In this document: positions 34,578 to 43,200 of the stretch, piece by piece
Layout: the number at the start of each line of letters is the position of its first letter
Numbering within the stretch: position 1 is the first letter of the stretch
From: Candidatus Poseidoniaceae archaeon
GTDB lineage: Archaea > Thermoplasmatota > Poseidoniia > Poseidoniales > Poseidoniaceae
NCBI GenBank assembly: GCA_949372875.1
Contig: CASIAW010000009.1
Coordinates: forward strand, 34,064 to 98,063
Direction of reading: 5' to 3'
DNA length: 64,000 nucleotides
The notes under the pieces: model-generated
Database searches by the model: none
The model's input: the letters and a program-made list of their open reading frames with translations, nothing else
What the model was told of the DNA's origin: nothing
Position numbers and translations under genes: made by a program

Positions 34578-37500
34578 TTATTGAGGTGGTGGTTGATTGC
34601 TGATTCGGGCCAATCGGGTTGCGATAATTTCCCGAGCATGTTCCGCTCGTTCTTCTGCTAACCGTGCCTTCGAGGCATTTCCTCGTATAATCAGCATACC
34701 CATGAGGAAGAAGAGAACAAGTCCGCCAAGCATTGCTTGAATGATTGGTTGTTCTAACATGTTGTTGAGGGGACTTGACTGGTCTGAAACCAAACCGCTC
34801 TCATCGACAATTCTTGAATCAAAGATGACTAATTCTACGGTATCTGAATCCATTGCCGTTTCGACTCCAGGTTCTTTGATTGTGACATACATCTGGAAGT
34901 TTCCATTGCTTCTGCCTTCACCGTTGAACACGACAGTTTGTGTCAAACCGGTCGTTTCTGTGAAGGTCAGAACTTGGATTTGCGAAGCAGCAATAATCGA
35001 AGAGATTTGCTGCCATTCCACTCTGATCGTCACGTCATTGAGAACGCTCACAATAGTGCAACTGAATGAGAAGTAGTCCTCACCAGCCAGGTCAAGTTCG
35101 AGACTTTCCGGCGTGCATGTCAGGTCTGCTTCTGCCACATTTCGAGTTGGGTCGTTGATCCAGTGGTCGGGTCGTGAAGCACCTGAAGTTTGGTTATCTC
35201 CGTATCCATCACCGTCAATATCGACCCACTGAGAAGGTTCTTCAGGGAATGTATCGTCTTCATCTGCGTATTGATCTCCATCGCTATCAACACATCCAGG
35301 TTGGTTTCCTAAGCTTGCAGTTCCGAACAGTGTTGGACAATAATCTCCATCGGTGCCTACTGAATTATCACCAAATCCATCGCCATCGGTGTCAAACCAT
35401 TGCGTTGAATCGTTGTTCCACAAATCGTTGGTATCGCTTGCACCATCCCCGTCACTGTCTGGGCATCCGTAAACATCCAAGTTGGATGTTCCTATGACCG
35501 TTGTACAATTGTCGGGTTGTGTTCCGTTTGGATTGTCTCCATATCCATCACCATCAATGTCTGACCATTGCGTTGCATCGTTCGGGAATGCGTCATCTGC
35601 TTGAGCAGACCCATCGTTGTCAGCGTCAGGACATCCATACGTTCCAACATTGGAATATCCTTCTTCATTCGGACAGGAATCTGGTTGAGTTCCGGTTGCA
35701 TTATCTCCATAGCCGTCTCCGTCGCTGTCGTTCCACTGAGTTGGATTGAGTGGGAGTGCATCAGCGCCGTTGGAGCTGTTCCAACCTGTTGCATTTCCGA
35801 TAGCGATTGTTGGGTCAGAATATCCATCTGCGTCCGTATCTGGACATGCAGTTCGGTCGATAGTTGAGTTTCCGGCTGCATGAATACAGTCGTCTTCAAG
35901 GTCATCAAATCCATCGCCATCAGAATCTTGAGAGCGTGTTGGGTCGTTCGGGAATGCGTCACTTGCGTTTGACATTCCGTCACCGTCATCATCGACGCAT
36001 CCGTAACGGTCGATGGTTGAGTTTCCAGCTACACCCGGACACGCATCCGGTTGAGGTCCGGTTGCGTTGTCTCCGTATCCGTCACCATCTTGGTCAAGCC
36101 ATTGGTTTGCCAAATTTGGTAATTGGTCGGCCACATCGTCCCATCCATCTCCGTCCGCATCTGGGCAACCCATTCGGTTTCCGAGTGTTGAATTCCCTGG
36201 TGTGGTTGTGCATGCATCAGGTGTTGTTCCGCCGAGGTTATCGCCAAATCCGTCCCCGTCAATATCCGACCATTGGGAAGGATCATCGACATGAGAGTCT
36301 TCTTGGTCAGCCCAACCATCTTGGTCGGAATCGACACAACCGAATGTGTTGTTCTGCCATGAGTTTCCGTACACGCTTGGACAGTCGTCAGCGAGGTTTC
36401 CAGTTGCGTTATCTCCAAATCCGTCTCCGTCAGAATCGGTGGATTGAGTCGGGTCTGTTTTGAATGCGTCAGAGCCGTTGTCAGTTGGAGTCCAATCGGG
36501 GTCTGGGTCAGATGTTCCGTCACCATCAGAATCAGGACATCCATCTCGGTCATCTGTTGAGTTGCCCCAGTAGAGTGGACACGCATCATCGATTTGGTCC
36601 GCATAGCCGTCACCATCGAAGTCAGACCATCGCAGTGGGTCGCTCGGAGCAAAGTCAGCGCCTTGTAGAACGGTAAATCCAGAGTCGGGGTCAGAATATG
36701 TGTCGCCGTCGGTATCTGGGCATCCATACCGATCTGTGGTCGAGTTTCCGGCAACAGTCACACAACTGTCAGGGAAGACGCCGCTTGGGTTATCTCCGTA
36801 TCCGTCGGCATCTGTATCAACCCATTGTGAAGGTTCGTTTGGCCATACATCTGCTCCATCTGAGGCAGTCCAAACCGAGCCGTTGTTACCGAGCGGGTCT
36901 GGATCTGAATAGGTGTCTCCATCAGAATCAGGACATCCTTTTCGGTCCGCAGTCGATGTTCCTGCGACACTCATACATGCGTCAGGATTGTTTCCAGTTG
37001 CGTTATCTCCGTATCCATCAGCGTCCGTATCATGCCATTGAGATTTCGTGATTGGGAATGCATCTGCAGTTCCAACCGGGTGTGCTGGCCAACTGAAGTC
37101 GGGGTTTGAATAACCGTCTTCGTCACTGTCAGGACAACCGATTCGGTCAATGGTTGAGCGGATTCCAGTACCGCCATCATTGACACATGCATCAGGGTTC
37201 GTTCCGTTTGGGTTATCTCCGTATCCATCGCCATCTGTGTCCAGCCATTGGGTTGCATCGTTCGGGAAAGCATCTGCCAATCCTGTTGGGTGAGCGAACC
37301 ATGATGCGTCAGCATCTGAGTATCCGTCGCCATCGGTGTCAAGGCAACCAAGGCGATCTGCACTGGAGGTGCCAAGAATCAATGGGCATGCATCGCTGTT
37401 CAATGCTGGAGGTGGATTGTCCCCATATCCGTCAGAATCAGTATCGTTCCATTGAGAACTATCGCCGAGGAATGCATCCGCACCGTTTGCGACAAGCCAA

Positions 37501-40160
37501 ACTGAACCATTTGTTCCACTAGGGTCTGGGTCACTGTAACCGTCACCGTCTTCATCGGGACAACCGTATCTATCTCCGCTTGAAGTTCCAAGGACGTTTG
37601 GACAACTGTCCGCTCCATTTGCAGTTGTCCATCCACCGTCTGGTGAGGAATACGTGTCAAAATCAGGGTCAAGACAGCCGTGACGGTCAGCAGTTGATGT
37701 TCCTACAATTGTTGGGCATCCGTCCGGATTTAGGCCTGCAGGGTTGTCTCCATATCCATCACCGTCTTGGTCTCGCCATTGAGTAAATTCATTGATGAAT
37801 GCGTCTGCTCCATTTGCAATAGACCAGTTACTGGTAGGGTCAGAATATCCATCTCCATCTGTATCGACGCATCCAAGACGGTCAATGGTTGATGTCCCAG
37901 AGGTAAACGCACAATCGTCTGAACTGTCTTCGGTTCCGTCAAGGTCAGCATCTTGTGTTAAATTGACAAGGGCATATTCTGCATTCAATGCAACAGAGAA
38001 GAATTGAGGGCCGCTCGGAACTGAAGTTCCAAGAACATGCACTTCCCAAGAGCCTTGAGCCGGATTACTGAACGAAAGCCGACGTAGGTTGTTGATGTTA
38101 TCAGAGAGGTTTGTCCATGTCCCGGATGGGTCTTTAATCGCAAGGTCAAGGTCGTTGATGAGTTGAGTTGCAGCAGTTGTCGAACCTGCAGGGTCGGTAT
38201 ATGAAAGTGCCAGATTCAGCGTAGGTGCAGATGCTGGGACTACGAAACTCCATCCTCTGTCATCATTGGTTGAAAGTGATTCCTTCTGAACATACGATGC
38301 GTTCATTGCAGACCAGATGTCAATCAATCCGTATCCTTCATGGTTGTTTGGAGTATCACGTCCTGCACCGAGAACATTCGAAGAGAATTGTCCCATCATA
38401 TCGTGTGCAGATACTGCATAAACCGCTTTAATCAGAGAAGAAGTTGGGTCTGCAAGATTGCGGTTTTCAATAAAATGTTCCAACAAGAGTGCAGTCGTTC
38501 CAGCTGCTATTGGAGTTGCCATACTTGTTCCCTGCATGTGGACATAATTTCCACTTCCACCCGAGGAGCGAGAACGTGTAGAATAAATTGCAGTGCCTGG
38601 TGCTGAGAAATCGGGTTTTGTACGTCCATCATCAGTAGGACCAATACTTGAGAAATAAGCCATGCCTGAGATGTTATCTGAGGCACTGCCCTGGCTCGGA
38701 CGGTAATTTTCGCTTGCACCAATCGCTATGACATTCTTCGAAGAAGCAAGGCTGCTCATAGAATCTTCATCCATGTCTCCATCAGCATTCGCGTCAGTAC
38801 CAGAGTTTCCTGCTGCAAAAAAGACGACCAATTCGTCGTTGTTCCAGGCAGATGTGTCGATTTTCATTGAATCTGACGTATACGCTCCGTAGACCCCAGG
38901 AATCCCTCTGCTCCACGAGTTTGTATGAACTCTGCTTCCGTTTGCTACTGCTAAGTCAAAAAGGTCTCCAATATCATTCGGAATACCTCCAGGTCCTGAA
39001 CCTTGACCAATTGCTTGGAAGAGTAATTGCGCTTCAGGAGCCATTCCAGCATTAACTCCACTGCTATCGGTTCCATCTCCAAGGACTGAGCCTGCTACGT
39101 GCGTGCCGTGTCCGTTAAAATCTTCAGGCCCATCATCACATGAACCTGGAGTACCTCCAGGTCCATTCCACGAACACCCTGATGCGGGTCTTGGCATGGA
39201 AAGAATTCCCTTGATGTGATCGGCAAAATCAGGATGCATGTTGGTGTTATTTACTCCATTATCCAATCCCGAATCTGCGACAGTTACGATGATGCCACTG
39301 CCATCAAGACCGTTCCAAGAGGAGTTTGCATTGCTCATTTTTGTTGAATCTTGAACATCATCGACATGGAGGATTGTTGCTGCAACTGCATTCGAATATC
39401 GTGCTATCATTTTGAGATCAATAAATTCAATCTCTTCTTGTTGTGCTAGCCAAGTTACGCCACTGGTTTCTGCAAGAACAGTTGCAAAACGACCTCCAAA
39501 CGAATCGAGGACGATGTCTTCTCGCCCCAGTAATCCCTCAGGTAATTCCTCTCCAGCAAGAACAAGGTCGACGATGGCTTTTCCTTCCACTGAGTAGGCA
39601 TATTGGCTGTAGTCTTCAGCGCCAGTAATCGCTTCGACTAGAGCGCTTCGAACCTTATCTGAGCGGTCAAGTTGGACGAGTCCTTCAACTTCAAGATGAG
39701 ATAATTGTTCAATGGTATTTCCATTCAGTTCACAATGGAAACCATTTGGAGGTAGGAAAGAGAAACAATCAATTCCTGCATCATCGAGTTCGTAAAACCA
39801 TTCTGTAGGCACCGGATATTCGTGTGTGAGGACATACCACCCATTCAGTTTCCCAGATTGACCAGTCCATTCAGCCCAATCTTCCATGGCAACTACACCA
39901 GCATCCCTGTGCAATAAGTTGAGTTCACCAACGCCGTCTTCAGGGGAGAACCAGCCCTTCGCTATTTCTCCGGTCGGTGACAAGCCTATTTGTGTGAAAA
40001 GCTCGACATCCACATGAGTCTCTATGATTACATTTGGTTCTGAAGAAGGTGCTGCATAGGTAATTGGAGCAAGTACTTGAATCAACATCAATGCTGAGAA
40101 TGTGATGGCTTGTATGCTACGCGACTGCGACATAGGTTTGGACAGTCGCGGCTCCCACAT
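34578..40160 (-). CDS. Giant secreted S8 subtilisin-like protease with 15 calcium-binding-type repeats, copy 1
   Basis: 1860 residues, exported by a signal peptide ending near ITYAAP. The S8 triad is complete: Asp in VTVADSGLDNG, His in NGHGTHVAGSV, Ser in GTSMATPIAAG. A beta-sandwich follows, then about 15 units of some 55-90 residues, each starting with a DxDGDGYGDN calcium-loop like thrombospondin type 3 repeats and carrying two cysteines (DxCP...GCPD). A beta-rich domain and a C-terminal membrane helix (about 1808-1832) end the protein, so it is held at the cell surface. The last residues were lost by a nonsense change (see the relic next to it). Tandem paralogue of the gene starting at 45899. 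Confidence 0.92.
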   Translation of the reverse strand: MWEPRLSKPMSQSRSIQAITFSALMLIQVLAPITYAAPSSEPNVIIETHVDVELFTQIGLSPTGEIAKGWFSPEDGVGELNLLHRDAGVVAMEDWAEWTGQSGKLNGWYVLTHEYPVPTEWFYELDDAGIDCFSFLPPNGFHCELNGNTIEQLSHLEVEGLVQLDRSDKVRSALVEAITGAEDYSQYAYSVEGKAIVDLVLAGEELPEGLLGREDIVLDSFGGRFATVLAETSGVTWLAQQEEIEFIDLKMIARYSNAVAATILHVDDVQDSTKMSNANSSWNGLDGSGIIVTVADSGLDNGVNNTNMHPDFADHIKGILSMPRPASGCSWNGPGGTPGSCDDGPEDFNGHGTHVAGSVLGDGTDSSGVNAGMAPEAQLLFQAIGQGSGPGGIPNDIGDLFDLAVANGSRVHTNSWSRGIPGVYGAYTSDSMKIDTSAWNNDELVVFFAAGNSGTDANADGDMDEDSMSSLASSKNVIAIGASENYRPSQGSASDNISGMAYFSSIGPTDDGRTKPDFSAPGTAIYSTRSRSSGGSGNYVHMQGTSMATPIAAGTTALLLEHFIENRNLADPTSSLIKAVYAVSAHDMMGQFSSNVLGAGRDTPNNHEGYGLIDIWSAMNASYVQKESLSTNDDRGWSFVVPASAPTLNLALSYTDPAGSTTAATQLINDLDLAIKDPSGTWTNLSDNINNLRRLSFSNPAQGSWEVHVLGTSVPSGPQFFSVALNAEYALVNLTQDADLDGTEDSSDDCAFTSGTSTIDRLGCVDTDGDGYSDPTSNWSIANGADAFINEFTQWRDQDGDGYGDNPAGLNPDGCPTIVGTSTADRHGCLDPDFDTYSSPDGGWTTANGADSCPNVLGTSSGDRYGCPDEDGDGYSDPDPSGTNGSVWLVANGADAFLGDSSQWNDTDSDGYGDNPPPALNSDACPLILGTSSADRLGCLDTDGDGYSDADASWFAHPTGLADAFPNDATQWLDTDGDGYGDNPNGTNPDACVNDGGTGIRSTIDRIGCPDSDEDGYSNPDFSWPAHPVGTADAFPITKSQWHDTDADGYGDNATGNNPDACMSVAGTSTADRKGCPDSDGDTYSDPDPLGNNGSVWTASDGADVWPNEPSQWVDTDADGYGDNPSGVFPDSCVTVAGNSTTDRYGCPDTDGDTYSDPDSGFTVLQGADFAPSDPLRWSDFDGDGYADQIDDACPLYWGNSTDDRDGCPDSDGDGTSDPDPDWTPTDNGSDAFKTDPTQSTDSDGDGFGDNATGNLADDCPSVYGNSWQNNTFGCVDSDQDGWADQEDSHVDDPSQWSDIDGDGFGDNLGGTTPDACTTTPGNSTLGNRMGCPDADGDGWDDVADQLPNLANQWLDQDGDGYGDNATGPQPDACPGVAGNSTIDRYGCVDDDGDGMSNASDAFPNDPTRSQDSDGDGFDDLEDDCIHAAGNSTIDRTACPDTDADGYSDPTIAIGNATGWNSSNGADALPLNPTQWNDSDGDGYGDNATGTQPDSCPNEEGYSNVGTYGCPDADNDGSAQADDAFPNDATQWSDIDGDGYGDNPNGTQPDNCTTVIGTSNLDVYGCPDSDGDGASDTNDLWNNDSTQWFDTDGDGFGDNSVGTDGDYCPTLFGTASLGNQPGCVDSDGDQYADEDDTFPEEPSQWVDIDGDGYGDNQTSGASRPDHWINDPTRNVAEADLTCTPESLELDLAGEDYFSFSCTIVSVLNDVTIRVEWQQISSIIAASQIQVLTFTETTGLTQTVVFNGEGRSNGNFQMYVTIKEPGVETAMDSDTVELVIFDSRIVDESGLVSDQSSPLNNMLEQPIIQAMLGGLVLFFLMGMLIIRGNASKARLAEERAEHAREIIATRLARISNQPPPQ
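34800..36484 (-). repeat. Long direct repeat A, copy 1 (partner 40521-42205)
   Basis: About 1,685 bp inside the subtilase copy 1 that reads the same, base for base wherever I compared, as 40521-42205 in copy 2 (offset 5,721 bp). All reading frames on both strands are also identical across it. Sequence on either side differs clearly, so the edges are sharp. It encodes the last eight repeat units and the following beta domain. Confidence 0.9.
36796..37359 (-). repeat. Long direct repeat B, copy 1 (partner 42514-43077)
   Basis: About 564 bp matching 42514-43077 with one difference noticed (position 37242, C against A). The offset changes to 5,718 bp because copy 2 has lost one codon between repeats A and B. 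The patch between A and B (36485-36795) contains clearly more differences. Confidence 0.85.
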
Positions 40161-40232
40161 GAATCATTTGTATCCTAGATGTTAATCTCGGTTGTTCAAA
40201 TGCCGAGAGATTCAGGGTATACAATCATCCAT

Positions 40233-43200
40233 TCAAGGCATAGGAGGTCTTGGCGGAGGAGGAGGTGGAACTCTTCCATCAACGCCAAATGCTTGTCGTA
40301 ATTGAGGTGGTTGAGGATTCGTGATTCGGGCCAATCGGGTTGCGATAATTTCTCGAGCATGTTCTGCTCGTTCTTCTGCAAGTCGAGTCTTTGATGCGTT
40401 TCCTCGTATGATCAGCATTCCCATGAGGAAGAAGAGAACAAGTCCGCCTAGCATTGCCTGAACGATTGGCATCTCGAGCACATCGTTAAGTGCGCTTGAT
40501 TGGTCAGAAACGAGGTCTTCCTCATCGACAATTCTTGAATCAAAGATGACTAATTCTACGGTATCTGAATCCATTGCCGTTTCGACTCCAGGTTCTTTGA
40601 TTGTGACATACATCTGGAAGTTTCCATTGCTTCTGCCTTCACCGTTGAACACGACAGTTTGTGTCAAACCGGTCGTTTCTGTGAAGGTCAGAACTTGGAT
40701 TTGCGAAGCAGCAATAATCGAAGAGATTTGCTGCCATTCCACTCTGATCGTCACGTCATTGAGAACGCTCACAATAGTGCAACTGAATGAGAAGTAGTCC
40801 TCACCAGCCAGGTCAAGTTCGAGACTTTCCGGCGTGCATGTCAGGTCTGCTTCTGCCACATTTCGAGTTGGGTCGTTGATCCAGTGGTCGGGTCGTGAAG
40901 CACCTGAAGTTTGGTTATCTCCGTATCCATCACCGTCAATATCGACCCACTGAGAAGGTTCTTCAGGGAATGTATCGTCTTCATCTGCGTATTGATCTCC
41001 ATCGCTATCAACACATCCAGGTTGGTTTCCTAAGCTTGCAGTTCCGAACAGTGTTGGACAATAATCTCCATCGGTGCCTACTGAATTATCACCAAATCCA
41101 TCGCCATCGGTGTCAAACCATTGCGTTGAATCGTTGTTCCACAAATCGTTGGTATCGCTTGCACCATCCCCGTCACTGTCTGGGCATCCGTAAACATCCA
41201 AGTTGGATGTTCCTATGACCGTTGTACAATTGTCGGGTTGTGTTCCGTTTGGATTGTCTCCATATCCATCACCATCAATGTCTGACCATTGCGTTGCATC
41301 GTTCGGGAATGCGTCATCTGCTTGAGCAGACCCATCGTTGTCAGCGTCAGGACATCCATACGTTCCAACATTGGAATATCCTTCTTCATTCGGACAGGAA
41401 TCTGGTTGAGTTCCGGTTGCATTATCTCCATAGCCGTCTCCGTCGCTGTCGTTCCACTGAGTTGGATTGAGTGGGAGTGCATCAGCGCCGTTGGAGCTGT
41501 TCCAACCTGTTGCATTTCCGATAGCGATTGTTGGGTCAGAATATCCATCTGCGTCCGTATCTGGACATGCAGTTCGGTCGATAGTTGAGTTTCCGGCTGC
41601 ATGAATACAGTCGTCTTCAAGGTCATCAAATCCATCGCCATCAGAATCTTGAGAGCGTGTTGGGTCGTTCGGGAATGCGTCACTTGCGTTTGACATTCCG
41701 TCACCGTCATCATCGACGCATCCGTAACGGTCGATGGTTGAGTTTCCAGCTACACCCGGACACGCATCCGGTTGAGGTCCGGTTGCGTTGTCTCCGTATC
41801 CGTCACCATCTTGGTCAAGCCATTGGTTTGCCAAATTTGGTAATTGGTCGGCCACATCGTCCCATCCATCTCCGTCCGCATCTGGGCAACCCATTCGGTT
41901 TCCGAGTGTTGAATTCCCTGGTGTGGTTGTGCATGCATCAGGTGTTGTTCCGCCGAGGTTATCGCCAAATCCGTCCCCGTCAATATCCGACCATTGGGAA
42001 GGATCATCGACATGAGAGTCTTCTTGGTCAGCCCAACCATCTTGGTCGGAATCGACACAACCGAATGTGTTGTTCTGCCATGAGTTTCCGTACACGCTTG
42101 GACAGTCGTCAGCGAGGTTTCCAGTTGCGTTATCTCCAAATCCGTCTCCGTCAGAATCGGTGGATTGAGTCGGGTCTGTTTTGAATGCGTCAGAGCCGTT
42201 GTCAGGAGTCCAACCAGGGTCCGGATCGGAAGTTCCGTCTCCGTCTGTATCCGGGCACCCCATTCTATCCAAGGACGAGTCGCCCCAGTAGAGTGGACAC
42301 GCATCATCGATTTGGTCCGCATATCCGTCACCATCGAAGTCAGACCATCGCAGTGGGTCGCTCGGAGCAAAGTCAGCGCCTTGTAGAACGGTAAATCCAG
42401 AGTCGGGATTAGAATACGTGTCCCCATCGGTGTCCAAGCATCCATATCGGTCAGTAGTCGAGTTTCCGGCAACAGTGACACAACTGTCAGGGAAGACACC
42501 GTTTGGGTTATCCCCGTATCCGTCGGCATCTGTATCAACCCATTGTGAAGGTTCGTTTGGCCATACATCTGCTCCATCTGAGGCAGTCCAAACCGAGCCG
42601 TTGTTACCGAGCGGGTCTGGATCTGAATAGGTGTCTCCATCAGAATCAGGACATCCTTTTCGGTCCGCAGTCGATGTTCCTGCGACACTCATACATGCGT
42701 CAGGATTGTTTCCAGTTGCGTTATCTCCGTATCCATCAGCGTCCGTATCATGCCATTGAGATTTCGTGATTGGGAATGCATCTGCAGTTCCAACCGGGTG
42801 TGCTGGCCAACTGAAGTCGGGGTTTGAATAACCGTCTTCGTCACTGTCAGGACAACCGATTCGGTCAATGGTTGAGCGGATTCCAGTACCGCCATCATTG
42901 ACACATGCATCAGGGTTCGTTCCGTTTGGGTTATCTCCGTATCCATCGCCATCTGTGTCAAGCCATTGGGTTGCATCGTTCGGGAAAGCATCTGCCAATC
43001 CTGTTGGGTGAGCGAACCATGATGCGTCAGCATCTGAGTATCCGTCGCCATCGGTGTCAAGGCAACCAAGGCGATCTATGTTGGATGTGCCGGTGATGAC
43101 CGGACATGCATCGCTGGATGTAGCTGGAGGTGGATTGTCCCCATATCCGTCAGAATCGGTATCGTTCCATTGAGAACTATCGCCGAGGAATGCATCCGCA

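Noticed and set aside
34741..38606. Numerous long antisense frames opposite the subtilase repeats
   Set aside because: They arise from the low-complexity coding repeats on the other strand; their composition (Arg/His-rich) is unnatural and they recur with the copied DNA.
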